From positions 682,001 to 746,000 of the forward strand of contig NZ_JADBGF010000001.1 in NCBI RefSeq assembly GCF_014873495.1: 64,000 nucleotides of DNA. Reading direction: 5' to 3'. Shown here one piece after another: positions 54,078 to 62,784 of this stretch (the stretch's first letter is position 1; every line of letters begins with the position of its first letter). The notes beneath the pieces are model-generated. The model searched no databases. It saw only the letters and a program-made list of their open reading frames with translations, and had not been told where the DNA came from. The stretch comes from Streptomyces stelliscabiei. Its GTDB lineage: Bacteria; Actinomycetota; Actinomycetes; Streptomycetales; Streptomycetaceae. The position numbers and the translations under genes were made by a program.

Positions 54078-54944
54078 CTACGCGGACAGCGCGCCGCTCT
54101 GTGCCGCTTTGTGGTGGCGCGCGGACAGGCGGGAGCCGGACTCGCGCCGGGCGGCGCGCCGCAGGAGGGGTACCGCGAGGAGGAAGCCGAGCACCGCCCA
54201 GGCTGTCAACACCAGCGCCACCATGGGCAGCTCCCAGGAACCTGCCGCTTCGGCCGACCGTGCCGCGTCGGGGAGCAGCGCCGAACGCAGGCCCTGTGCC
54301 ATCCACTTGAGCGGAAAGACGGCGGCGACTTGCTGGACCGGCACGGGCAGCGAGGTGATCGGGAACACCGTTCCGGAGATGAGGAGGAGCCCCATCGTCG
54401 GCAGCATGATCAACGCCAGCGCCTCGCGGGGGTTGGGCAGTACGGCGCCGATGGCCGCGCCCAGGGGCACGACGGCGAGCAGCCCGAGCGTGGTGACCCA
54501 CAGCAGTGTCAGCCAGTCGCCGGGCCCCCGGGGCAGCGGCCCGTCCACCAGCAGCGCCGCGGCCGCCAGGAGCAGGGCCAGGGTGCCGACCGCCACGACG
54601 ACGACCAGCAGGCACTTGGCGACGAGGTAGGCAGGTATTCCGCCGGGCGTGGCGCGCAGCCGCAGCAGGGCACCCTCCTCCCGCTCGGTCACGAGTATCT
54701 GGGGCAGGTTGATCAGTCCGATCTGGAACAGCAGGTAGGCGGCGAAGCCCGCCAGCACCAGATGGGCCATCGGGGTACGGGTGCCGGGTACGTCGTCGCT
54801 GAGCCAGGCGGCGACGGCCAGCGCGACGACCACGTTGGTCAGGTGGCCGGACATCTCCTTGCCGTTGCGCAGGAGGTGACGCAGTTCGATGCCGCCGCGC
54901 TGGATCCCGGCTCGCCAACTGTGCGTCATGACTGTCCTGTTCAC
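54078..54944 (-). CDS. ABC-2 type export permease
   Basis: This is 288 residues from the GTG at 54944, which overlaps the ATPase stop (GTGA). Six predicted helices follow the ABC-2 pattern: LLRNGKEMSGHLTNVVVALA, YLLFQIGLINLPQILVTERE (with the conserved ERExG-like turn EREEGALLRLRATPG), a middle pair, IMLPTMGLLLISGTVFPITS, and a final AWAVLGFLLAVPLLRR. It would export a small molecule or peptide, or confer resistance, driven by the ATPase at 54941-55852. Confidence 0.9.
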   Translation of the reverse strand: MNRTVMTHSWRAGIQRGGIELRHLLRNGKEMSGHLTNVVVALAVAAWLSDDVPGTRTPMAHLVLAGFAAYLLFQIGLINLPQILVTEREEGALLRLRATPGGIPAYLVAKCLLVVVVAVGTLALLLAAAALLVDGPLPRGPGDWLTLLWVTTLGLLAVVPLGAAIGAVLPNPREALALIMLPTMGLLLISGTVFPITSLPVPVQQVAAVFPLKWMAQGLRSALLPDAARSAEAAGSWELPMVALVLTAWAVLGFLLAVPLLRRAARRESGSRLSARHHKAAQSGALSA

Positions 54945-55852
54945 GCTGTCCGCGCCTCCTCGTCCGTGTGCTTGTCCCTGCCGTCGGCGTCCCGGTGCAC
55001 CATGTGCAGGTAGGTGTCCTCCAGCGTCGGGCGGCGGACCTCCAGGCCGGCGATCGGGCTGTCCGCGTGCCGGTGGAGTTCCCAGACCAGCCGTGAGGGG
55101 TCCTCGGTGCGTTCGCGGCGCATCGTTCCGTCGTCGGCCGTCCAGCGGACCTCGGCCCGGGCGGCGGCCCGCCGGGCCAGTTCCGCGGGGGTGCCGCAGG
55201 CTCGGATCCGGCCGCCGACCAGCATGGCGATCCGGTCGGCCAGGCGCTCGGCCTCCACCAGGTCGTGGGTGGTGAGCAGGACGGTGACGCCGTCGTCGCG
55301 GGCCAGTCGTTCGACCAGGACATGGAACTCGTGCCGCGCCTGGGGGTCGAAGCCGGTGGTCGGCTCGTCCAGGAAGAGGAGTTCGGGGCGGCCGACGATG
55401 CCGAGCGCGACGTCCAGCCGTCGGCGCTGGCCGCCGGACAGCCGGTCCACCCGCCGGCCGGCCTGGTCGGTGAGGCCGACCAGGGCCAGCAGTTCGGCCG
55501 GGTCACGCGGGTCGGGGTAGTACGTGGCGAAGTGCGTCAGCAGCTCGGCGACCCGCCAGCGGCGGTGGTCGCGCCAGGACTGCAGGACCAGTCCGATCCT
55601 GCCGCGCCAGGCGTCGCCGCCGCGCTCCGGGTCCGTACCGAGGACGCTCACCTCGCCCGCGGAGCGGCGTCGGAAACCCTCCAGGATCTCGACGGTGGTG
55701 GTCTTCCCCGCGCCGTTGGGCCCGAGAAGCGCGAAGACCTCGCCGCGATGGATGTCCAGGTCGACACCGTGGAGGACGTCGACGTCGCCGTACGTCATCG
55801 TCACGCCGCGCGCATGGACGACGGGTTGGCCGGAGGTGGGCTTCGGCGTCAT
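54941..55852 (-). CDS. ABC-2 exporter ATPase
   Basis: This is 303 residues from the ATG at 55852. Walker A is GPNGAGKTTT (about 43-52), signature LSGGQRRRLDVALGI, Walker B LLFLDEPTTGFD, and H-loop LLTTHDLVEAERLADR. The C-terminal ~75 residues form the substrate-coupling extension typical of DrrA/CcmA-type exporters. It overlaps by 4 bp both the regulator upstream (ATGA at 55849-55852) and the permease downstream, so all are translated as a unit. Regulation follows from the winged-helix gene at its head. Confidence 0.92.
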   Translation of the reverse strand: MTPKPTSGQPVVHARGVTMTYGDVDVLHGVDLDIHRGEVFALLGPNGAGKTTTVEILEGFRRRSAGEVSVLGTDPERGGDAWRGRIGLVLQSWRDHRRWRVAELLTHFATYYPDPRDPAELLALVGLTDQAGRRVDRLSGGQRRRLDVALGIVGRPELLFLDEPTTGFDPQARHEFHVLVERLARDDGVTVLLTTHDLVEAERLADRIAMLVGGRIRACGTPAELARRAAARAEVRWTADDGTMRRERTEDPSRLVWELHRHADSPIAGLEVRRPTLEDTYLHMVHRDADGRDKHTDEEARTA

Positions 55853-56202
55853 CGTCCTGCCCCCGAGGGGTGTCGCGGTGGTAGCGGTGATCCGGTCGAC
55901 GCGGGAGGACCGGCGCTCTCGACGATCGCCCGGAGCGCCGCGACGTGCCCGTCGAAGGCGCCGCGTCCGCGGTCCGTCAGCCGTACCCTGGTGCGCCGTT
56001 TGCGTCCGCCGCCCTCTTTGTGGAGCTCCAGATATCCCGCCTCCTCCAGGGTGTGCAGTTGCTTGGAGAGCGCCGAGTCGCTGAGCGAGAGGCTGTCGCG
56101 GACGAACGCGAAGTCCGCCCATTCGGTGGCCGCGAGCAGCGCGACCACCGACAGCCGGGTGGCGGGGTGGATCAGTTCGTCGAAGCCGGAGGGCGTGCTC
56201 AT
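55849..56202 (-). CDS. Winged-helix (MarR/ArsR-like) transcriptional regulator
   Basis: This is a 117-residue single-domain regulator: IHPATRLSVVALLAATEWAD, FVRDSLSLSDSALSKQLHTL (recognition helix), EEAGYLELHKEGGGRKRRTR (wing), VRLTDRGRGAFDGHVAALRA. This DNA-binding type usually represses its own operon. Two ACTTTCCT-N3-AGG(A/C)AAGT palindromes lie 28-73 bp before the first gene of the operon (56748-56793) and are the obvious targets. It overlaps the membrane protein gene upstream and the ATPase downstream by 4 bp each. Confidence 0.9.
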   Translation of the reverse strand: MSTPSGFDELIHPATRLSVVALLAATEWADFAFVRDSLSLSDSALSKQLHTLEEAGYLELHKEGGGRKRRTRVRLTDRGRGAFDGHVAALRAIVESAGPPASTGSPLPPRHPSGAGR

Positions 56203-56720
56203 CGGTCCTCCCCCGTGCCGGCCGCTCCCGCTTCTGCCACCTGTGCGCCGCTGCGCCGCGCCGACCTGGCCGCCCAGCGGCTAGTCGGCCCGACGAACAG
56301 CACGAACACCGTCGCCGAGATCGTCGCCTGGATCAGACTGGCCGGCATCGGCGCCAGCGCGTCGACCAGCCGACCGGACAGCAGGACCGTCCCACCGGTC
56401 ACCACCGCCCCCGCGACGAAGGTGGCGAGCATCGGCCGGGTGCACCGGGTGTGGTGCAGGCGCACGCGGCTGCGGCGGTTGTGGAACACGGCCAGCGCGC
56501 TCAGCAGCGCCACGTACCCGGCGGCGGCCAGACCCACGCCCCATCCGGGCAGGTCGAATCCCAGACCGGCCAGGAAGAGCCACATGAGCATGGCCGTGGC
56601 CCAGGGGGTCCCCGAACTGCTCGCGGCGGACCGCTCGACCTCGTCGTACACCCGCTCCTGCGGCACACGGATGCGCTGCAGATCTCTCCATGCCTGTTCG
56701 GCGTCCATCGGCGTACGCAC
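56199..56720 (-). CDS. Hypothetical membrane protein at the head of the ABC exporter operon
   Basis: This is 173 residues with four predicted helices (ATAMLMWLFLAGLGFDLPGW, VALLSALAVFHNRRSR, MLATFVAGAVVTGGTVLLSG, ATISATVFVLFVGPTSRW) and an Arg-rich end. The N-terminal QAWRDLQRIRVPQERVYDEV is charged and helical. No enzyme motif is visible. It is translationally coupled to the regulator gene that follows, an arrangement seen repeatedly for this regulator type in Streptomyces, so it may modulate the regulator or the exporter at the membrane. Confidence 0.78.
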   Translation of the reverse strand: MRTPMDAEQAWRDLQRIRVPQERVYDEVERSAASSSGTPWATAMLMWLFLAGLGFDLPGWGVGLAAAGYVALLSALAVFHNRRSRVRLHHTRCTRPMLATFVAGAVVTGGTVLLSGRLVDALAPMPASLIQATISATVFVLFVGPTSRWAARSARRSGAQVAEAGAAGTGEDR

Positions 56721-56747
56721 GTCCCCGACCCCTCCACTCCCCGCGTT

Positions 56748-56793
56748 ACTTTCCTACCAGGAAAGTTATCTTCGACTTTCCTGTCAGGCAAGT
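56748..56793 (-). promoter_or_regulatory. Two operator palindromes over the exporter-operon promoter
   Basis: ACTTTCCT-ACC-AGGAAAGT (56748-56766) is perfect. ACTTTCCT-GTC-AGGCAAGT (56775-56793) has one mismatch. Their centres are 27 bp apart. On the minus strand TTGCCT (in the far copy) and TAACTT (in the near copy), spaced by 17 bp, can be read as -35 and -10 boxes, so both sites overlap the promoter. This is ideal for repression by the regulator 55849-56202. Confidence 0.75.
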
Positions 56794-56893
56794 CGGCGCT
56801 TCGTCTCGGTGCCGACCGACGTGCGCGAGGTCGTACGTCGGGGCACGGGGCCACAGATCTACGGTCTCCGCCCGGCGCCGAGGAGCTTCCAGG

Positions 56894-58396
56894 TCACGGG
56901 CGCAGGAGTGGAAAGTCGGCCTTGGCCCAGAGGGCACGGACACCGGCGGGTCCCACGTCGGCGGGGGTGTCCTCGGTGCTCCAGACTCTGTCCTGGGTGG
57001 AGCTGTCGACGGGTGGCCAGCCAGGATTCCCGGTGGCGGCGAAATCGGCCCACGCGCGCACCATGCGGCGTGAAAGTCCATGGTCCGCGGACGTGGGTGC
57101 ACCGCCGATGAGGAAGGACACGCTGTCACCGTCGAGGTTGCCGAAGGCGAAGGGGATGTCCGCGCAGTGCCACGCCCGCACCACCGCGTTCGGTGGCCCG
57201 GCACGACGACGGTCGAAACGCGACAGGAACGCCCGGCCGCCTGCTCGGGCATGCTGCTCTGCGAGTCGGTTGCTGTACTCGCCGAACAGCAGATCGCCGA
57301 AGACGCTGAGATAGATGTCGAGCACCGGGGCCTGGGGCAGCGCGGCGCGGTAGCCGGCCACCAGGCCGTCGGGGAGGCCGAAGTCCTCGGCGAATCGCGC
57401 GAGCCGCGCATCCGTGGTGATCTTCGCGCAGCTGCCGACGGCGTCGAGCAGCCAGTACTCCTGCGTGGTGTGGCAGACCAGCAGGTCCACCCCCCGGGCC
57501 GCACCGGCTGCCATCCCGGTGAGGGGGTCGGTGGGCAGGACGTCGCCGTCGAGGACGGGCGCGTAGAGCACGGGGTCGTAGTGGCGGGATCCGGAGGCGG
57601 GGTCGCGACGATAGTCGTCGACCACCCTGTCGGAGGCGGCGACGAGCGCCAGCGCAGTCGCGGACGTCAGGCCTTCGGCCGTTGCGGGACAGCCCGCCGC
57701 CGCGGCGACCTCGCGGGTGGTCGCGGCGGCGATCTCGCGTGTGTAGCAGGGACTGGCGGCGCTGTGGGCGATGGCACGGTGGAACAGCCCGCGGGCACGA
57801 TCCATCACCATCAGGCAGGCGACCGAGGCGGCTCCGGAGGACTGGCCGGCGACCGTGACGTTGCCCGGGTCGCCGCCGAAGGCGGCGATGTTCTCATGTA
57901 CCCAGCGCAGGGCCGCGACCTGGTCGAGCAGGCCCCGGTTGTCCGGGTGGACCGGTCCTTCGGCTCGGGGGACATGGCCGAAGCCCTCGAAGCCGAGCCG
58001 GTAGTTGAGGGTGACCACGACCAGACCGGCGCGGGCCAGCGCCGTGCCGTCGAAGTCGGGTTGGGCGGAGGATCCGAAGGTGTAGGCGCCGCCGTGGATC
58101 CAGACCAGGACGGGCAGGTGGCCGCCCTCGGGTGCCGGCGTCCAGATGTTGACGGTGAGGATGTCCTCTTCGTCGGGCGACCACAGAGGCGCCCCGGGCA
58201 GCTGTGCCGACTGCGGGGCGATCGGGCCGTACTCCGTGCCCGCCCGCACACCGGCCCACGACGGTGCCGGAAGTGGTTCCCGGAACCGGCCCGCTCCGAA
58301 CGGCGGGGCGGCATAGGGGACGCCCAGGACGGCGACGACATCGGCAGAGGCCCGAAAACCTTGCACCGAGCCGCCTTTCGTCCTGAAGGTGACCAC
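56894..58396 (-). CDS. Type-B carboxylesterase
   Basis: This is a 500-residue alpha/beta hydrolase of the carboxylesterase-B/cholinesterase family, without a leader and hence cytoplasmic. It has the oxyanion-hole segment VLVWIHGGAYTFGSS (about residues 97-111) and the nucleophile elbow GQSSG with Ser186. The EDILTVNIWTP and GNVTVAGQS stretches are family-typical. The acid (Glu/Asp near 300) and His (near 400-410, in the RAWHCADIPFAFGN region) are placed by pattern only. Substrate is an ester or amide of unknown nature. It is followed upstream by the AAC(3)-like gene on the same strand, 83 bp apart, so the two may be co-transcribed. Confidence 0.9.
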   Translation of the reverse strand: MVTFRTKGGSVQGFRASADVVAVLGVPYAAPPFGAGRFREPLPAPSWAGVRAGTEYGPIAPQSAQLPGAPLWSPDEEDILTVNIWTPAPEGGHLPVLVWIHGGAYTFGSSAQPDFDGTALARAGLVVVTLNYRLGFEGFGHVPRAEGPVHPDNRGLLDQVAALRWVHENIAAFGGDPGNVTVAGQSSGAASVACLMVMDRARGLFHRAIAHSAASPCYTREIAAATTREVAAAAGCPATAEGLTSATALALVAASDRVVDDYRRDPASGSRHYDPVLYAPVLDGDVLPTDPLTGMAAGAARGVDLLVCHTTQEYWLLDAVGSCAKITTDARLARFAEDFGLPDGLVAGYRAALPQAPVLDIYLSVFGDLLFGEYSNRLAEQHARAGGRAFLSRFDRRRAGPPNAVVRAWHCADIPFAFGNLDGDSVSFLIGGAPTSADHGLSRRMVRAWADFAATGNPGWPPVDSSTQDRVWSTEDTPADVGPAGVRALWAKADFPLLRP

Positions 58397-58479
58397 GCGA
58401 AGACTTCCTCTCGCTGCTGCACACGGGAACGCCGGGGAACCGACACGAACACGGGGCCGGCCACGCGGGGGCCACGCCT

Positions 58480-59328
58480 CTACTCGCTCAGTCCGTCCTC
58501 GATCCAGGTGGTGGCGAAGTCGACGACCTGCGCGGCCTCGAACAGATGGCTCTCGGCGGCGCCGACCCTGCCTCGGCGACCGATTCCCGCAGCGAGCATG
58601 TCCTGGACGATGACGTCGAACGGCTCCCGTCCCTCGGCCACCGCGGAGGAGTAGTCGAAGGCGCCTTCTTCCGAGTCGATGTCGTGGAAGCGGCGCCAGA
58701 CCCGTCGGCCGTCCACGAGGAGGGGCTGTTCGTAGTCCACGAACCGCTTGCCGGGGGCGTCGGCGAGCGCCTCGGCGTGGTGCAGGAGCGTCAGGGTGTC
58801 CAGAGGTGCTCCCAGCAGGAGTACCCGGCCGCCGCCGGCGGTCAACCGTGCCAGGGGGCTGCCGGGGCCGTGGGGGTCGTCCCAGGGATGGTCGGCCATC
58901 AGGTCGGTTGCCGCGGGCCCCAGGGCCGCGAAGCTGACATCCGGGTGGCGGCTGCGGATCGCTCCGGGCCGGCGGCGCAGCGCTTCGGGGAGCCGGCCGT
59001 TGCTGTGATCGGCTTCGCTGAAGTCCGGGTCGTAGACGGGGTGTTCCTCGCGCAGGGCATCCTGCCAGGCCTGCGGCCAGGTCACGAAGTCGTACGGCGG
59101 CGCGTCGTGCCAGCCGCAGGTCACCATCAAGGTCCCCTGCGGTCCCACCACGTCACGAAGGGCCTCGATGACCGTCTCCGGTCCGCCGGCCACGTAGCCG
59201 ATGGCGGACATGCGGGTATGGAACATCACGAGATCGCCGTCGCCGAGGCCGAGTTCGGCCAGGTCATGGCTGATCCGGCTCCGGGTCACGGGACCGCCGG
59301 ATCGCCTGAGCAGGTCCATTTCATCCAC
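58480..59328 (-). CDS. AAC(3)-family N-acetyltransferase
   Basis: This is 282 residues from the GTG at 59328. It belongs to the aminoglycoside 3-N-acetyltransferase family (antibiotic_NAT fold): LGLGDGDLVMFHTRMSAIGY, VIEALRDVVGPQGTLMVTCG, HSNGRLPEALRRRPGAIRSR, HPDVSFAALGP and LTLLHHAEALADAP. Catalytic and CoA-binding residues appear intact (His in RSRHPD, Glu in HHAEAL). Some family members acetylate aminoglycosides; many genomic copies in Streptomyces act on unknown amines, so resistance should not be assumed. The downstream esterase gene may share its transcript. Confidence 0.88.
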   Translation of the reverse strand: MDEMDLLRRSGGPVTRSRISHDLAELGLGDGDLVMFHTRMSAIGYVAGGPETVIEALRDVVGPQGTLMVTCGWHDAPPYDFVTWPQAWQDALREEHPVYDPDFSEADHSNGRLPEALRRRPGAIRSRHPDVSFAALGPAATDLMADHPWDDPHGPGSPLARLTAGGGRVLLLGAPLDTLTLLHHAEALADAPGKRFVDYEQPLLVDGRRVWRRFHDIDSEEGAFDYSSAVAEGREPFDVIVQDMLAAGIGRRGRVGAAESHLFEAAQVVDFATTWIEDGLSE

Positions 59329-59465
59329 GCCCGCGAACCTATCCCCGCACTACGGCCTCCGGGCAACCGAATTGCCGTCGGGAGCTTCCGGAGGGGGGTG
59401 GGGTGCTGTGCGCGTGCGGTGGCGTCGATGCGGCGTGGCTGTCGGGGCGGGGCAGGGCGGGGGCT

Positions 59466-59870
59466 TCAGCGATCGCCATCACGCCGCGCCCTTCGGGGCG
59501 GGGTGAACACATACAGGTCAAGGATGTCGGGGCAGGGAGCGACACCCGGACCGCCGGCCTGTACCCAGGCGGCGATGTCCTCGGTGGCGTCGGAGTCGTT
59601 GACGAGGCCGAGCCAGACCGGGCGGGCTCCTGCCGCGCGTGCGGCGGTGGAGGGCTGGACGACGACGACGTTCGCGTGCTCGCAGACGTCGAGGCAGGCC
59701 GCGACGCGCACGGGGGCGTTCTCGGACAGCCGCTCGACCTGCCGGGTGTGATCGACTCCGGTGACCTTCGGGGTTCCGCAGCAGCAGTCCCGGCAGACCA
59801 CGATGCGGCACGGCGCCGGTTCGGCCCGGCCGTGCTTCCTCTGTGCTGCTTCACGTCGCTGTCGAGGCAT
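59466..59870 (-). CDS. (2Fe-2S) thioredoxin-like ferredoxin in the corrinoid importer operon
   Basis: This is 134 residues. Cysteine ligands are visible in RIVVCRDCCCGTPKV near residue 25 and in VAACLDVCEHANVVVV near 60, the spacing of thioredoxin-like [2Fe-2S] proteins. The fold otherwise matches that group, and the remainder (WLGLVNDSDATEDIAAWVQA) is family-typical. The gene begins within the last 20 bp of the ABC ATPase gene, so it belongs to the same riboswitch-controlled transcript. It may supply electrons for corrinoid reduction after uptake; that role is inference. Confidence 0.85.
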   Translation of the reverse strand: MPRQRREAAQRKHGRAEPAPCRIVVCRDCCCGTPKVTGVDHTRQVERLSENAPVRVAACLDVCEHANVVVVQPSTAARAAGARPVWLGLVNDSDATEDIAAWVQAGGPGVAPCPDILDLYVFTPPRRARRDGDR

Positions 59871-60672
59871 CGTTCGTCGTGCTCCTCTCGGGGGCGGATC
59901 CGCCCTGGGCCGTGGGGCGCAGGAAGCGGATCACGGGGTGGCCGGGGGCGTGGGTGACCTCGGCGCGGACGCCGTAGACCTCGTCGATGAGGCTCGGGGT
60001 CAGGACCTCGGTCGGCGTGCCCTGTGTGACGGCGCGGCCGTCGCGCAGGACGAGCAGGCGGTCGCAGTACATCGCGGCGAGGTTGAGGTCGTGCAGGGCG
60101 ATCACGGTGGTGACCGGTAGGTCGGCGACCAGGTCCAGCAGGTCGAGTTGGTGCTGGATGTCGAGGTGGTTGGTCGGTTCGTCGAGCAGGAGTTCGCGGG
60201 GCTTCTGCGCCAGGGCGCGGGCGATCTGGGTGCGCTGGCGCTCGCCGCCGGACAGGGTGTGCCAGGACTGGTCGGACCGGTCGGTCAGTCCGGTGCGTGC
60301 CAGCGCCTCGGTGACGGCCTCCGCGTCGGCCACCGTGGGCGGTGTCCAGGCGCGGCGGTGCGGGATGCGGCCGAGGGCGACGACCTCGCGGACGGTCAGT
60401 TCGGTCTGGGTGTGGGCGTGTTGTTCGACGGTGGCGACGCGGCGGGCGATGGCACGGCGGCCGACCTCGGTGAGCGGGCGCCCGTCCAGGGTGACGACTC
60501 CGCCGGTCGGCGCGAGAACCCCGGCCAGCAGCCTGAGCAGCGTCGACTTTCCCGAACCGTTGGGGCCGAGCAGACCGACGGTCTCACCGGGGCGGAGGGC
60601 GAGGGTGACGCCGTCGACGACGACCTTGTCGCCGATGCGCCGCACGACACGGTTCGCGTGCAGGCTGGTCAT
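59851..60672 (-). CDS. btuD: ATPase of the corrinoid/iron-siderophore-class ABC importer
   Basis: This is 273 residues from the ATG at 60672, which overlaps the permease stop by 4 bp. Walker A is LLGPNGSGKSTLLRL (about 34-48), signature LSGGERQRTQIARALAQ, Walker B ELLLDEPTNHLD, and switch VIALHDLNLAAMYCDR. This is the FecE/BtuD/FhuC class. The cobalamin riboswitch at the head of the operon argues for corrinoid or cobalt-related uptake rather than iron. The gene symbol reflects that context only. Confidence 0.88.
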   Translation of the reverse strand: MTSLHANRVVRRIGDKVVVDGVTLALRPGETVGLLGPNGSGKSTLLRLLAGVLAPTGGVVTLDGRPLTEVGRRAIARRVATVEQHAHTQTELTVREVVALGRIPHRRAWTPPTVADAEAVTEALARTGLTDRSDQSWHTLSGGERQRTQIARALAQKPRELLLDEPTNHLDIQHQLDLLDLVADLPVTTVIALHDLNLAAMYCDRLLVLRDGRAVTQGTPTEVLTPSLIDEVYGVRAEVTHAPGHPVIRFLRPTAQGGSAPERSTTNDASTAT

Positions 60673-61682
60673 GTCCTTCTCCGTCCGCGGTAGAGCACGG
60701 CCACGAACGCCGGTACCCCGATGAGGGACGTCAGTACGCCCACCGGGACCTCCTGGGGGTCGAGGACGGTTCGGGCGAGGGTGTCCACCCACACCAGGAA
60801 GACGGCTCCGGTCAGCGCCGTGACCGGCAGCAGACGGGCGTGGCCCGCGCCGGTGAGAGCGCGGGTGGCATGGGGCAGGACCAGGCCGACGAACCCGATC
60901 GCTCCGGCGCAGCTGACCAGGGCGGCGGTGAGCAGCGCGGTGGCGCAGAGCAGGATCAGCCGGGTACGGGCCACATGGACGCCCAGCGATGCCGCCGCCT
61001 CCTCACCGAACGCGAACGCGTCCAGGGTGCGGGCGTACGCGAGGCAGACCAGCAGGACCACGGCCAGGGCGACCGCGCAGAGCACCACCTGGCCCCAGTC
61101 GGCGCCGGTGAGCGAGCCGAGCAGCCAGAAGAGCACGCCACGGGTGGTCTCGGCGTCGGCGGAGGTCAGGACGATGAACGAGGTCAGGGCGGAGAAGAGT
61201 TGCATGACGGCGACCCCGGACAGGACGACGCGGTCGGTGCTGCCACCGAGGGTGTGGCTGAGCAGCAGCACCAGGGCGAAGGAGAGCAGCGCGCCGAGGA
61301 ACGCCCCCGCCGACAGGGACACCACTCCCCCGCCCACGCCCAGGACGACGACGGCGACCGCTCCGGTGGAGGCGCCGGAGGAGACGCCGAGGACGAACGG
61401 GTCGGCGAGAGGGTTGCGCAGCAGGGACTGCATGACCGCCCCGCAGACCGCGAGTCCGGCCCCGCACACCGCGGCGAGCAGGGTGCGGGGCATGCGCAGG
61501 TTCCACACGATGCCGTCCCGTAGCGGCGCCAACGTGCCTTCGCCGAGGCCGAGATGGGCGGCGACGGAGGCCCAGACATCGCCGGCGGAGATGTCGGCGG
61601 GTCCGATCGTCACCGCGACGGCGACCGACGCGAGCAGCGCGGCGGAGCCGCCGCCGGTCAACAGCAGTGCGCGCAGGCTCAC
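60669..61682 (-). CDS. btuC: FecCD-family permease of the corrinoid importer
   Basis: This is 337 residues from the GTG at 61682, with about ten predicted helices. FecCD/BtuC landmarks are RMPRTLLAAVCGAGLAVCGA, MQSLLRNPLADPFVLGVSSG, GEEAAASLGVHVARTRLILL and GAIGFVGLVLPHATRALTGA. It forms the homodimeric membrane channel for the substrate delivered by the lipoprotein 61679-62719. Overlaps on both sides (4 bp) show strict operon coupling. Confidence 0.92.
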   Translation of the reverse strand: MSLRALLLTGGGSAALLASVAVAVTIGPADISAGDVWASVAAHLGLGEGTLAPLRDGIVWNLRMPRTLLAAVCGAGLAVCGAVMQSLLRNPLADPFVLGVSSGASTGAVAVVVLGVGGGVVSLSAGAFLGALLSFALVLLLSHTLGGSTDRVVLSGVAVMQLFSALTSFIVLTSADAETTRGVLFWLLGSLTGADWGQVVLCAVALAVVLLVCLAYARTLDAFAFGEEAAASLGVHVARTRLILLCATALLTAALVSCAGAIGFVGLVLPHATRALTGAGHARLLPVTALTGAVFLVWVDTLARTVLDPQEVPVGVLTSLIGVPAFVAVLYRGRRRT

Positions 61683-62719
61683 TTGACGAGCCCGAAGTCG
61701 CGCAGGCCGGCGGCGACCTTCTCGATCCCTTCGACGGTGCGGATGGAGGGGTTCATCGCCTGCCCGCTGAGCAGGACGTACCGCTTCTTCTTTACGGCGG
61801 TCAGGTTACGGGTGGCGGGGTTGGTCTCCAGGAAGCGGATCTTGGCCTTGGCCGTCTCGGCGGTCTGCTGCCTGCGGGTGAGGTCGCCGATCACGATGAC
61901 GTCGGGGTCACGGTCGGCGACGGTCTCCCAGCCGATCTGGGGCCACTCGTCATGGGTGTCGGCGAAGGCGTTCTTCGCGCCGACGGCCCGGGTGATGGCA
62001 CCGGGGGCACCGCAGCAGCCGGCGAGGTAGGGCGACTGGGAGTTGGCGAACCAGTACATGAGCGAGACGCCGGAGGCGTCCAGCCCTTCGGTCGCCTTGC
62101 GCACCCGCTCCTTCAGCTCGGCGACGAGCTTGTCGCCGCGGGCGTCGACGTCGAACGCGCGGGCCAGGTCGTGTATCTCGCCGTAGACGGCGTCCAGGGT
62201 GAGGGGCTTGCTGCGCGATCCGTCGCCGCCGCTGTCGTTGTCCTTGCCGGCCGAGCAGTCGGAGGGCGAGACGTACGTGGGCACGCCCAGCCTCTCGAAC
62301 TGCTCGCGGGTGGCGACGCCGCCCTTGCCGAGGGTGGAGACGAACGAGGCGGTGACGAAGTCGGGTTCGGCGTCCAGGACCTTCTCGAAGGAGGGCGCGT
62401 TGTCGGCGAGCCGGGGCACGGACGCGTTGGCCTTGTCCAGGCCCTTCATGACCGGGTCGGTCCAGGTGGCGGTGCCTGCCAGCCGGTCGGCGAGGCCGAG
62501 GGCGAGCAGGATCTCCGTGGTGCCCTGATTGAGCGAGACGGCCCTCTGCGGTGCCGACGTCAGGGTGACCTTCCGGCCGCAGTTGTCGATGGTGCGCGGG
62601 TAGTCCGCGCCGGCGGACGGCTTGGTGTCCTCGGTGCCGCCTGCGGAACCGCCGCAGGCGGTGAGCAGCAGCGCGGGAGCAAGGAGGAAGGCGGCGGGAC
62701 GGAGGGCGGTGCGGAGCAC
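61679..62719 (-). CDS. btuF: Substrate-binding lipoprotein of the corrinoid importer
   Basis: The GTG at 62719, with GAGG upstream, gives 346 residues with a lipoprotein leader (VLRTALRPAAFLLAPALLLT, lipobox TACGG with Cys near 23). The mature part is a two-lobed type-III binding protein (PBP fold with linking helix): RAVSLNQGTTEILLALGLAD, PSFEKVLDAEPDFVTASFVS, WETVADRDPDVIVIGDLTRR. An extra loop rich in Asp/Ser/Gly (about residues 175-190) and a CC pair (AGCCGAPG) distinguish it from classical BtuF. The cobalamin riboswitch lies about 65 bp upstream, supporting a corrinoid ligand. Confidence 0.88.
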   Translation of the reverse strand: MLRTALRPAAFLLAPALLLTACGGSAGGTEDTKPSAGADYPRTIDNCGRKVTLTSAPQRAVSLNQGTTEILLALGLADRLAGTATWTDPVMKGLDKANASVPRLADNAPSFEKVLDAEPDFVTASFVSTLGKGGVATREQFERLGVPTYVSPSDCSAGKDNDSGGDGSRSKPLTLDAVYGEIHDLARAFDVDARGDKLVAELKERVRKATEGLDASGVSLMYWFANSQSPYLAGCCGAPGAITRAVGAKNAFADTHDEWPQIGWETVADRDPDVIVIGDLTRRQQTAETAKAKIRFLETNPATRNLTAVKKKRYVLLSGQAMNPSIRTVEGIEKVAAGLRDFGLVK

Positions 62720-62784
62720 GGGCGTACCTCGGTGGTCGGGGCTCGTTCGCGGAGCCTGGCCTACGGACGTCCCTCCGCACACGG

